A stretch of 64,000 nt of DNA, from positions 1-64,000 of the forward strand of contig JAFKEE010000051.1 of the NCBI GenBank assembly GCA_017307505.1, read 5' to 3'. Below are positions 8,395 through 16,746 of the stretch, piece by piece. A program made the position numbers and the translations under genes. The notes beneath the pieces are model-generated. The model was not told the DNA's origin, searched no databases, and saw only the letters and a program-made list of their open reading frames with translations. The DNA is from Acidobacteriota bacterium. Its GTDB lineage: Bacteria; Acidobacteriota; Terriglobia; Bryobacterales; Bryobacteraceae. The stretch's first letter is position 1. The number at the start of each line of letters is the position of its first letter.

Positions 8395-9708
8395 TTAGCG
8401 CAGGAACTCAGAGACCACGCGGCCCTTCGAATCGGGCAATTTGACTCCCAAGAGGTTCGCGATGGTCGAGGCGACATCGAGATTGCGAATGCGGTCGATC
8501 GTCGCGCCTTTCTTAATCCCGTAGCCGGAGGCGATGCAGATGGCATCCATGTCCGCTTCGGAGTTCAGGAAGCCGTGGCTGCCGCCGATTTGCGGCACCT
8601 CCGTGGACGCCGCGCCGCCAGGCGTGTTCGTGAAAGCGTAGCCATCCCGAGCAGCGGCAACCAGGTTGGCCATCTGCGGATCCTTGGCCGGATCGGCATA
8701 GCCCAAGGACGGGAACTCTTTGGGACCGGCCACCTGGGTCACCCCATCGACTGCGGCGATCGCCGCGCTCACCTTGGGCGCGAGCTCCGCGGCGCGGGCC
8801 GGATCGAGATAGATCATGGCCGTGCCGCCTTCCGGGATGACCTGGACGCCCGACGTGATACCCGCCGCGGCCAGCGCCGGCAGCAGGCGGATCTGCTTGC
8901 TGTACTTCTTGAAGCCGTGATCGGAGACGATGATCACCGTGGTGCGATCGGTCATGCCCGCGCTTCGGACAGCTTCGAGAATGCGCGCCACCTGGCCGTC
9001 CAGGAACGCGATGGCCGCTGTGCCGGCCAGGGTCTTGGGTCCATAGGTGTGATGCGTGGAGTCCAGGCTCAGCATGTGGAAGAGCATGAGGTTGGGCTTG
9101 TGCTCGCGGATGATGTAGCTCGCGGCGTCGGCCCAGATCTGGTCGCGGCGGAAGATGTTGGTCTGGCGGAACTGTTCGATCTCCTGCGCGGAGACCAGCC
9201 CCTTCGCGATCATCTCTTTCTCCACGACACCGTCCATCGAGGGCACTTCCTCGAAGGCCCAGGTAATGGTCTTCGCTTTGTGGATGGCCACCCAATCGAC
9301 CTGCGCGGTCGTCAGGCCGGCCTTCTGCGCCTGGTCGTAGACGGTGACTGCATGGACCATCTTCTCCTTTTCGATCCACGGCTCCACCTTGTGCACAGGC
9401 GGAGTTCCGGAGGCCGTCAGGGTTCCGTTGTAGAAGAGACCATGTTCGCCGGGCAGCACTCCGGTGACGATAGAAGTGTGGTTCGGCCAGGTGACGCTGG
9501 GATTCACCGTGGTCATCCGCTTCGCCCAGGCGCCTTCGCTGATCAGTCTGCGGAGCGTGGGGGCGGGCAGTTTCGGATCGTCGAAGGCATAGGCAGGGAA
9601 ACCGTCGAGGCTGATCACCACAACCATCCGGTTTTTCGCAGGCACCGGAGTCTGGGCAGGCAGCGGCGCCAGGGCCGCAAGGAGTGTAAGTAGAAGAGGG
9701 AGTCTCAT
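8395..9708 (-). CDS. Exported type I phosphodiesterase / nucleotide pyrophosphatase
   Basis: 437 residues of the alkaline-phosphatase superfamily, nucleotide pyrophosphatase/phosphodiesterase branch, predicted to hydrolyse phosphodiester or pyrophosphate bonds outside the cytoplasm. A signal peptide ends near LAPLPAQ. Metal ligands and nucleophile can be traced: ISLDGF (first Asp), NPSVTWPNHTSIVTG (threonine nucleophile), DSTHHTYGP, VSDHGF and a C-terminal GGSHGF. All are intact, so it should be active with two zinc ions. The gene stands alone, 90 bases from the arabinofuranosidase gene on the same strand. The physiological substrate cannot be inferred. Confidence 0.9.
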   Translation of the reverse strand: MRLPLLLTLLAALAPLPAQTPVPAKNRMVVVISLDGFPAYAFDDPKLPAPTLRRLISEGAWAKRMTTVNPSVTWPNHTSIVTGVLPGEHGLFYNGTLTASGTPPVHKVEPWIEKEKMVHAVTVYDQAQKAGLTTAQVDWVAIHKAKTITWAFEEVPSMDGVVEKEMIAKGLVSAQEIEQFRQTNIFRRDQIWADAASYIIREHKPNLMLFHMLSLDSTHHTYGPKTLAGTAAIAFLDGQVARILEAVRSAGMTDRTTVIIVSDHGFKKYSKQIRLLPALAAAGITSGVQVIPEGGTAMIYLDPARAAELAPKVSAAIAAVDGVTQVAGPKEFPSLGYADPAKDPQMANLVAAARDGYAFTNTPGGAASTEVPQIGGSHGFLNSEADMDAICIASGYGIKKGATIDRIRNLDVASTIANLLGVKLPDSKGRVVSEFLR

Positions 9709-9798
9709 GGGAGGAAAGGGTGCGGTTCCGAGGGGATTGACGGCCCTCCGGAACCGCTTCTGATTACACCAGATTTGACGCCACTCCGGCGCTGCCGC

Positions 9799-11418
9799 TC
9801 AGGCGACGCGGAGTTCGATGGAAACCACCGATTGTTTCGGCAGTGTGACTTCCACGCTGCCGCCGCGTACGGCTACCGGCAGGGTGGCAGGCTTCACTTC
9901 GTCCGGGCGGTCGAAGGTGTTGTGAGCGGCCTTGTCGGCATGGGTGAGCACGGTGGCACGAGCCTCGGAGGCCGAGCCGGCGGTGAGGCGGATGCGGCAC
10001 GAGACCGCGTCGTCGAGCGACGGATTCGTGAGCGAAATCGACATCCGGCCGCCTTTCGTGGAGGCCGAACCGGAGAGCCCCGCCATGGTGGCCGTGCCAT
10101 TGCGCGAAGGCACCTTGCGCTCGGGCGTGCGGATGTTGAGCTGGGCCAGGCGGCCGCCCATGTGGCCGCGATACATCTCGAAGACGTGGTAGACGGGAGT
10201 GCGCGCGTAGCGGTCGCCCTGCGCCAGGAACAGGGAATGCAGGCAGTTGATGGTCTGCGCGACATTGGCCATGGCGATCTTGCCGGCATGGCGGTTGAAG
10301 ACATCGAAGGAGACCGCGGTGTGCAGGGCATCGCGCAGGGTGAGGGGTTGGCTGAGCAGGTGGTTGGGCGCCGTCTCTTCTCCTGGCGGATACCAGACGC
10401 CCCACTCGTCGACGATCAACTTCGTGTGGTGGCTCTTGTCGTAGGCGCCCATTGCGGCCCAATGCTTTTCGATGACCTCCTCCGTGCGCAGTCCTTCGCG
10501 AATGACGTCGTACCAGCCGGCCGGCTCGAAACGGCCGACCTTCTCCTTGGTATTGCGGAAGTCGGTGTAGAAGTGCAGGGAGTAGCCGTCGACCTTGGCC
10601 CGGTGCTGCGGCAGCATGTTCTCGAAGAAGCCGGTGGTCCAGCCGATGTCCATGTCCCTGGAGTGGCCGCGCGGACCGACCGCGACGAGATAAGGCTTAG
10701 GCTCGTAAACCGGGAACTGCGTGATGAAGCGGCGGTAGAGGGTGGCGTACTCGCCGGGATTCATCATGCCGCCGCAGCCCCAGGATTCGTTACCGACGCC
10801 CCACCACTTCACGCCGAACGGGTTCCTGTCGCCGTTCGCGGCGCGCTCGGCGGCGAGGGAGACGGTGCCCACGGGCGCGTTGCAGTAGAGGACCCAGTCG
10901 TGGAATTCCCTGGGGGAACCCGAACCGACGTTGGCAGCGAGGTAGGGCTCGGCTCCAGTAAGGCGGCACAGGCGCATGAACTCGTGGATCCCAAATTCAT
11001 TGGTCTCGGTGTGGTCGAGGCCCGGCGGCAGGCTGGCTTGCCAGTAGTTGTAGGTCCGGGGGCGGGCGGAGGCTGAGCCGATGCCGTCGCGCCAATGATA
11101 ACCATCGGCGAAGCAGCCGCCGGGCCAGCGGAGATTGGGGACGGCCAGGCGTTTCATATCCTCGACGAACTTCAGCCGGATGCCGTCGAGGTTGGGGATC
11201 TTCGAATTGCGGCCCACCCAGATGCCATCGTAAATGACAGTGCCCAGGTGTTCGATGAAGTGGCCGTAGAGGTGAGGGCTGATGGTCTCGCCGTCGGCCC
11301 GAGGAGTGATCTCGATGTCGGCGTCGGCCGCCAGGGCCGGGCGCACCGCGGCGGCCAATCCTGCCACCGCACCGGCCGCCGTCCGAAGTAAAGTGCGTCG
11401 CTGCATCCCATACGTCAT
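9799..11418 (-). CDS. Exported alpha-L-arabinofuranosidase, GH51-like
   Basis: 539 residues from the ATG at 11418; the longer open frame upstream of it has no ribosome-binding site and an arginine-rich random-looking translation. A twin-arginine signal (MQRRTLLRTAAGAVAGLAAA) opens the protein. The catalytic domain matches GH51 arabinofuranosidases: ISPHLYGHFIEHLG near the N-terminus, LRWPGGCFADGYHWRDGIG, and GVGNESWGCGG containing the acid/base glutamate after Asn; DEWGVWY supplies the likely nucleophile. The enzyme would remove arabinose side chains from arabinan or arabinoxylan in the periplasm or outside. It is one of four sugar hydrolases spread through this window. Confidence 0.93.
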   Translation of the reverse strand: MTYGMQRRTLLRTAAGAVAGLAAAVRPALAADADIEITPRADGETISPHLYGHFIEHLGTVIYDGIWVGRNSKIPNLDGIRLKFVEDMKRLAVPNLRWPGGCFADGYHWRDGIGSASARPRTYNYWQASLPPGLDHTETNEFGIHEFMRLCRLTGAEPYLAANVGSGSPREFHDWVLYCNAPVGTVSLAAERAANGDRNPFGVKWWGVGNESWGCGGMMNPGEYATLYRRFITQFPVYEPKPYLVAVGPRGHSRDMDIGWTTGFFENMLPQHRAKVDGYSLHFYTDFRNTKEKVGRFEPAGWYDVIREGLRTEEVIEKHWAAMGAYDKSHHTKLIVDEWGVWYPPGEETAPNHLLSQPLTLRDALHTAVSFDVFNRHAGKIAMANVAQTINCLHSLFLAQGDRYARTPVYHVFEMYRGHMGGRLAQLNIRTPERKVPSRNGTATMAGLSGSASTKGGRMSISLTNPSLDDAVSCRIRLTAGSASEARATVLTHADKAAHNTFDRPDEVKPATLPVAVRGGSVEVTLPKQSVVSIELRVA

Positions 11419-11506
11419 ATCACCAATTGAGGTCCTCACCTCGGACCGGCGCCGATGCGAGGGGATGATTCCTGCAACTTTGTTGGAACCCCCGGCCAGC
11501 CTGGCG

Positions 11507-11520
11507 GTGTCATAGTAAAT
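11507..11520 (+). promoter_or_regulatory. Shared upstream element of cassette 1
   Basis: GTGTCATAGTAAAT. The same 14-base element (consensus GTGTCATAGTRAWT) occurs upstream of cassette genes A2 and A4. It may contain the -10 region of a promoter (CATAGT or TAGTAA). No consistently spaced -35 element was found. Confidence 0.5.
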
Positions 11521-11529
11521 GTTTAGAAA

Positions 11530-13215
11530 ATGCAGCCGGACTGCGCCCGAATATTCAGGGTTTGTTCCATATTGACGGCGGTTCTCCTGGCGGACGGGAT
11601 AGCCGGCGCACAACCGGAGAGGAACAGCTCCATCGCCGGGCGGGTTCTCAACGCGACCACCGGGGCGCCGGTGCGGCGGGCGTTGGTGACCATCGGGCTG
11701 GAAGGCCGCGACGATGTAATGGGCACGGCGCCGACCGGCGGCGATGGACGCTTTCTGCTGAGAGCCTTGCCACCGGGCCGCTACTCCATCAGTGTCACGA
11801 AGACCGGCTATGCGGTGATGGACTATGGGGCGCGGCGACCGGGCGGTCCCGGGCAGGTGATCACCGTTGGCGAGAATGAGAATAAGTCCGGGCTGATCAT
11901 CCGGCTGCCGCAACTTTCAGCCATAGCCGGGTCAGTGGTGACGGCGGGCGGCGCACCGGCTTCGGGCGCTTATGTGCAGGCATTCCGGCGGGCCTTTCCG
12001 CGTGGAAAACCGGATTGGATTTTTGCCGGCGGCGCCAATGCCGACGATCAGGGCCATTACCGCATTTTTCACCTGATGCCGGGGCAGTACATTGTAGCCG
12101 CCAGGCACCACCAGAACGCGCCGCCCAGAATGATGCCCCCGGGCGGAGCCGCCGAGGCGGAGCAGCGGCCAATTCCTGTGCTGACCTACCATCCGGCCAC
12201 GATGATCGACGCGGAGGCGCGGTCGTTCGAATTGAAGCCCGGCTCGGAGATGACGGACGTCGATATAGCCGTCCAGGAGATGACTCCGGTGCGGCTGAGC
12301 GTCCAGGTTCAGATTCCTCCCGACCTGGAGCAGAAGTTTTCGGCTTCGAACGGGGGCACACCGTCGCCCCGCATGTACCTGCCGGTCTGGCTGCAGCGGA
12401 TGGGTTCTTCCACGGGCGGGCAGCCATTGCCGATGAGCGCGGGCAGCGAACAGAGATACCAGGCGCAGGCGCTGCTGCCCGGGCGCTATCTTCTGTCGAG
12501 TGTGGTGGAGGCAGAGGGGCAGCGCTATGCAGCACGGCAGGAGATCTCGATTACCGGCGGGCAGGTGGAGGTGACGCTCGCACTGACCCCGTGCATCAAC
12601 CTGGCGGGCCATGTGCGGCTATCGGGGCCGAACGCGGGTCCGGTGTCCAGCATGACAGTGGGGCTGGTGTCCGGGGAGAATGCACCGACGGCGCTGGAAA
12701 GCGCGAAGGTGCAGGCGGACGGCTCCTACGTATTGAAGGGCGTGCCGCCGGGCTTGTGGGACATCGTGGTTGAACCGATCCCCAAAGGCGGCTATCTGAA
12801 ATCGATGATGCTGGGCCGGATGGACGTGCTGACGAAGGACATGTTCATCACGCCGGAGACGCGCGACCCGCTCGACATTGTGGTGAGCACCCGCGGGGCG
12901 GAGATCCGCGGCCGCGTGGAAGAGGGCGTGGCCACGACCATACTGGCGGCGCCGCAGGGGGAGTTGGCCAGTGTGCTGAGTTTTTATTCGGTTTCCGGAG
13001 TGGATGAGGATGGCGGCTTCGAGTTTCACGCACTCACGCCGGGGGTCTACCGGATTTACGCCTTTGAAGAGATGGCGCCGCAAGCCTGGCTGGATCCCGA
13101 CTTCCTTAAGAACTATCCGGAGGACGGGACCGTTGTGGAGTTGGGTGAGGGGCGGGCTCCGGATGTGAAGGTGAGAGCGATCCCGGGCTCCGGCAGTGCA
13201 AGGAAGGGGCGCTGA
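11530..13215 (+). CDS. A1: exported carboxypeptidase-regulatory-like repeat protein
   Basis: 561 residues; first A gene of a fourfold A/B array. A signal peptide ends near GIAGA, then QPERNSSIAGRV begins the most conserved domain of the family: TTGAPVRRALVTI, GRFLLRALPPGRYSISV, GPGQVITVGENENKSGL. Each resembles a CnaB/carboxypeptidase-regulatory beta-sandwich unit, with several more along the chain. The C-terminal block GVYRIYAFEEMAPQAWLDP is shared by all A proteins. No catalytic residues are visible; such domains usually give binding or structural modules. The ATG used here lies 21 bases upstream of the position equivalent to the A2 and A4 start, which reads ATA in this gene, so the start is uncertain. 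The B1 gene follows after one base. Confidence 0.82.
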   Translation: MQPDCARIFRVCSILTAVLLADGIAGAQPERNSSIAGRVLNATTGAPVRRALVTIGLEGRDDVMGTAPTGGDGRFLLRALPPGRYSISVTKTGYAVMDYGARRPGGPGQVITVGENENKSGLIIRLPQLSAIAGSVVTAGGAPASGAYVQAFRRAFPRGKPDWIFAGGANADDQGHYRIFHLMPGQYIVAARHHQNAPPRMMPPGGAAEAEQRPIPVLTYHPATMIDAEARSFELKPGSEMTDVDIAVQEMTPVRLSVQVQIPPDLEQKFSASNGGTPSPRMYLPVWLQRMGSSTGGQPLPMSAGSEQRYQAQALLPGRYLLSSVVEAEGQRYAARQEISITGGQVEVTLALTPCINLAGHVRLSGPNAGPVSSMTVGLVSGENAPTALESAKVQADGSYVLKGVPPGLWDIVVEPIPKGGYLKSMMLGRMDVLTKDMFITPETRDPLDIVVSTRGAEIRGRVEEGVATTILAAPQGELASVLSFYSVSGVDEDGGFEFHALTPGVYRIYAFEEMAPQAWLDPDFLKNYPEDGTVVELGEGRAPDVKVRAIPGSGSARKGR

Positions 13216-13216
13216 G

Positions 13217-14992
13217 ATGCGGAGCCTCGCCTTCATCGCCATGAGTATCGCCCTGTGGGCAGGACCACAGCAAAATCGGTTCTTCCAAGACAGCGGAGCT
13301 CAGCTGGGGCCGCAGCCAATGGGTTCCCTCAGCGGCCGGGTGGTGGACGCGGTCACCAGCGAACCTGTGCGCGAGGCGCATCTGATGCTGTACGGCTTTG
13401 GCGCTGCGGCGGGCATCCGATCGGTCAGTTCGGACGCATCAGGCCAGTTCTCGGCCGGCGAACTTCCAGCGGGCCAGTATCAGGTGCAGGCCCTGCACGC
13501 AAACTATCCGGGACCGTTGGGCCTGCCGCAAGGGGGCATTACGGCGGAAGTCCTGCCGGGTAAGGAGACCAGGGGACTCACCGTGCCCCTCTCGCCGCCC
13601 GGTGTCATCTCGGGCAGGGTTCTGGACGATGGCGGAGAGCCACTGGCGAACTGCAGCCTGATCCTGATGCAGTCGCAACTGGGGCGTATGCCGGTGCAGT
13701 CCTCGGCGTTCGGGCAGTCCAACGACAAGGGAGAATTCCGCCTGGCCCCCGTGGCTCCGGACCGCTACGTTCTCCAGGCGAAGTGCCAGGAAGCACTGCC
13801 CGCGGAAAACCTGTTGAGCGTGGTCAGTCCCGAAGGGTTCGATCCGCGCGAAACCTGGCAGACGGCCTACTATCCCGACAGGCCGGAGGGCGGCGGCACC
13901 CCCGCCTTCAGCGTCTCCGCTGGTGCCGAGGTGAAGGTCGAGTTCCATATGAAACCGGTGTCCGTAAGCACGGTCACGGGTGTGGTGACGGCGGCACCGG
14001 GCTTGAGCTGGACGAACCCGCCGATGCTGCAGCTTCTCGATGCCGAAACAGGAGGAACCGTCCAGCAACCGGCCTCGGTCGCCATGGTGAGGGCCAACAA
14101 TACGTTTCGCTTTACCATGGTGCCGCCGGGCAACTACCGGCTATCGGGCATGATCCAGGACGGAGTTCCGGACAACACCGGCACAGTGGAAATGCCAGTG
14201 AGTGTCGGATCTGCGCCGCCTCCGCCGTTGACAGTGCAGTTTCAACCATCGTTGACCATTGCGGGCAAAGTGGAGGATCCGCGTGGCGAGAGCGGAGCCC
14301 GGGAATCCAACGTGGACGTGCGCATTATCACGGGCCCGGGCGGCCCAGGCCCCCGGCCCAATGCGGCTCCCATCAAGGGCTCCGTCACCTTGATGCCCGT
14401 GGACGGTAGGGGGATGCTGGCGTCCCGGGCGGGCGAAGTGAACGCCCAGGACGGGACGTTCCGGGTTTCGGGCCTGGCACCGGGCCGGTGGCGGGTAAGC
14501 TATCAGTCGTACCAGGGGCCGTCATGGGTAGAGAGCGTGCAGTATGGCGATGCTCCGGCGCAGGATCAGCAGATCGAGGTAGGTCAGGGAGCGGCGGGCG
14601 TGCTGCGCCTGGTTCTTGGAGGCAAACCGCCTACCGTGAAATTCGAGTGGAAGGATCCGCCGCCGGCGTCAGCCAGAGGCACTTGGATGATTCAGGCGGT
14701 GCCGGTGGTGCGGGGAGCCGGCGGCAACCAGACGTTCGTCAGCAGCGGCCTGCCGGGCCAGCCCATTGCGGCGAGTTCGCTGGCGCCGGGCCGGTACTAT
14801 TTCCTGGCACTGGAGCAGTCGTATGGGGGCATGGTGAACGAACGGGCTTTGGAATTGCTGATCCGCCAGGTGGAACCCACGGAAATTCTCGCCGGCAGCG
14901 AGCAGACGGTTGCAGTGAAGTGCCTGTCGCCGGGGGATGTGCAGCGCGTGGTAGCGGAGTTCCTGGCTGGGGAAACGAGGTTGGAGCAGTAA
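13217..14992 (+). CDS. B1: exported carboxypeptidase-regulatory-like partner protein
   Basis: 591 residues from the ATG at 13217, one base after the A1 stop. The signal peptide (LAFIAMSIALWAG) is followed by a family core: GSLSGRVVDAVTSEPVREA, YPGPLGLPQGG, GVISGRVLDDGGEPLANC and DKGEFRLAPVAPDRYVLQAK. These are repeated CnaB-like beta-sandwich domains. Three cysteines are conserved across the B proteins: in LANC, in QAKC just before ALPAENLL, and near the C-terminus in VKCLSPGDVQRVVAEF. The C-terminal block (NERALELLIRQVEPTEI) is also family-wide. Function unknown; its fixed one-base coupling to A1 suggests the two products are made together and may form a complex. Confidence 0.82.
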   Translation: MRSLAFIAMSIALWAGPQQNRFFQDSGAQLGPQPMGSLSGRVVDAVTSEPVREAHLMLYGFGAAAGIRSVSSDASGQFSAGELPAGQYQVQALHANYPGPLGLPQGGITAEVLPGKETRGLTVPLSPPGVISGRVLDDGGEPLANCSLILMQSQLGRMPVQSSAFGQSNDKGEFRLAPVAPDRYVLQAKCQEALPAENLLSVVSPEGFDPRETWQTAYYPDRPEGGGTPAFSVSAGAEVKVEFHMKPVSVSTVTGVVTAAPGLSWTNPPMLQLLDAETGGTVQQPASVAMVRANNTFRFTMVPPGNYRLSGMIQDGVPDNTGTVEMPVSVGSAPPPPLTVQFQPSLTIAGKVEDPRGESGARESNVDVRIITGPGGPGPRPNAAPIKGSVTLMPVDGRGMLASRAGEVNAQDGTFRVSGLAPGRWRVSYQSYQGPSWVESVQYGDAPAQDQQIEVGQGAAGVLRLVLGGKPPTVKFEWKDPPPASARGTWMIQAVPVVRGAGGNQTFVSSGLPGQPIAASSLAPGRYYFLALEQSYGGMVNERALELLIRQVEPTEILAGSEQTVAVKCLSPGDVQRVVAEFLAGETRLEQ

Positions 14993-15039
14993 GACCGGCC
15001 TGTCTCGGAGATCCGCCCGCTTCCGGAATCGTGCCGGCG

Positions 15040-15053
15040 GTGTCATAGTAATT
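15040..15053 (+). promoter_or_regulatory. Shared upstream element of cassette 2
   Basis: GTGTCATAGTAATT, 44 bases before the A2 start, the same distance as the copy before A4 (22415). Candidate promoter or operator of the array. Confidence 0.5.
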
Positions 15054-15083
15054 GCGTGAGTAATTGGACCGGAACGCAACCAA

Positions 15084-16745
15084 ATGGTCCGGTATAAGCG
15101 TCTCGTTAGCACATTAATCCTGGCCCTCGGCACCGCCGCTGCTCAACCGGAGCGGAACAGTTCCATTGCGGGACAGGTAGTGAATGCCACCACCGGCGCG
15201 CCGCTGAATCGGGCCTCGGTGGAGATTATGGTCGAGGGCCGGCCCGATATTCGCGGCATCGCACCCACCACCGCCGACGGCAATTTCCTGCTGCGAGCGT
15301 TGCCCGCGGGCCGGTACCTGATCAATGTCGGAAAGCCCGGCTATTCGGATTCGAGCTACGGAGCCAGTTATCCCGGCGCGCCCGGACAGGTCATCACGCT
15401 CGGCTCGAACGAGAATAAGTCCGGCCTGATGGTCCGGCTGGCGCGTCTGGGGTCGATCAGCGGCACGGTCCTAGGCGCTTCCGGCACGATCGCCCGCGGA
15501 TCGTACGTCAGCGTATTCCGCAGGGAATTCCCGCGCGGCAAGCCGGGCTGGACCCAGGCCGGCGGCACCACGATCGACGATCGCGGCCAGTATCACGTCG
15601 GCAATCTCCGTCCGGGCCGCTACATTGCGGCGGCATATCAGGTGAATCTGCCGGTGATTCGCAGGGGCCCACCCCGCTCTCCTCAGGAGAGCGAGCAGAA
15701 GGCGGTGCCGGCCCTGACTTACTATCCCTCCACTGTGATTCAACAGGAAGCGATGCCGATCGATCTCGGCTCCGGCGAGGCACGCCGCGATATCGACATC
15801 TCGGTTCAGGAGATGGCCCCGGTCCGTGTCAGCATCGGAATCCAACTGCCGCCCGGAGTGACCTCGCAGCCCAGCCAGCCTGAGACCGGGCCGCCGCGTG
15901 GCCTGCTCCGGGCGCCTGTCTGGATTCGAAGCGAAGGCGGGGGCCCAGGGGCCCCCATGCACGCGATCACGGCTACCATGGACGGGCAAGTGGAGTACCA
16001 GCCGATCAACCCCGGCCGGTATATCCTGGCCAGTTCGCTGGAGGTCGATGGTAAGTGCTACGGAGCACGCAAGGAGATTACGCTGTCCGGGGGTTCCGTC
16101 GACACTCAGCTCTCCTACACCCCGTGTATCCAGCTCAGCGGCCATCTCCGCATCACTGGCCCCGGCCCGGGCCCGCTGTCCGGCAGGCAGGTCATGCTGA
16201 GCTCCGGCGAGAGCCTGCCCATCGACAGGAAGCGCGCCGAGGTCCAGGCCGACGGCTCCTTTGTCGTGAAGGATGTCCCACCCGGTATCTGGGATATCTC
16301 GCCGGGCTCCATTCCCAGCGGTGGTTATTTGAAGTCCATGAAGCTGGGCCAGACCGACGTGCTGACCAACGGTATGGTCATTGCGCCGGATACCAAAGAT
16401 TCGCTGGAGATCGTCATCAGCACGCGGGCGGCCCAGCTCCGCGGCCATGTGGAAAACAGCTTCGCCAGTATCGTACTGGCAGCTCCGCAAGGTGAAAGGG
16501 CGAGCGTACCGTCGTTCTACCTGCCGGCCGGCGTGGATGAGAACGGAGACTTCCAGTTCCGAAATCTCGCTCCGGGCTCCTACCGGATTTACGCGTTCGA
16601 AGCCATGCAGCCGGGCGCCTGGCGCGATCCGGAGTTCCTGAAGAACTATGCCGGTCTGGGCACGCCCGTTGAGCTGGCAGAAGGCCCGGGCCCGGAGATC
16701 AAGGTGACCGCAATCCCGGGCGCTCCAGCAAGGAAGAGCCAGTAA
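15084..16745 (+). CDS. A2: exported carboxypeptidase-regulatory-like repeat protein
   Basis: 553 residues. The leader begins MVRYKRLVSTLILALG and is nearly the same at DNA level as that of A4. The mature N-terminus AQPERNSSIAGQVVNATTG carries the family signature, and the chain continues with beta-sandwich repeats (GNFLLRALPAGRYLINV, SNENKSGLMVRLARLG). A cysteine pair, GKCYGARKE and YTPCIQLSGHLRI, may form a disulphide; the same pair exists in A4. It ends with YRIYAFEAMQPGAWRDP. The stop TAA is followed by one base and then the B2 start. Outside the family no specific function can be given; an extracytoplasmic binding or scaffold role is likely. Confidence 0.83.
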   Translation: MVRYKRLVSTLILALGTAAAQPERNSSIAGQVVNATTGAPLNRASVEIMVEGRPDIRGIAPTTADGNFLLRALPAGRYLINVGKPGYSDSSYGASYPGAPGQVITLGSNENKSGLMVRLARLGSISGTVLGASGTIARGSYVSVFRREFPRGKPGWTQAGGTTIDDRGQYHVGNLRPGRYIAAAYQVNLPVIRRGPPRSPQESEQKAVPALTYYPSTVIQQEAMPIDLGSGEARRDIDISVQEMAPVRVSIGIQLPPGVTSQPSQPETGPPRGLLRAPVWIRSEGGGPGAPMHAITATMDGQVEYQPINPGRYILASSLEVDGKCYGARKEITLSGGSVDTQLSYTPCIQLSGHLRITGPGPGPLSGRQVMLSSGESLPIDRKRAEVQADGSFVVKDVPPGIWDISPGSIPSGGYLKSMKLGQTDVLTNGMVIAPDTKDSLEIVISTRAAQLRGHVENSFASIVLAAPQGERASVPSFYLPAGVDENGDFQFRNLAPGSYRIYAFEAMQPGAWRDPEFLKNYAGLGTPVELAEGPGPEIKVTAIPGAPARKSQ

Positions 16746-16746
16746 C

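Noticed and set aside
11485-11514. GGAACC followed by GTCATA upstream of A1 as an ECF-sigma promoter
   Set aside because: The GGAAC-like -35 is not kept at the same spacing before A2 or A4, so only the GTGTCATAGT part is supported.
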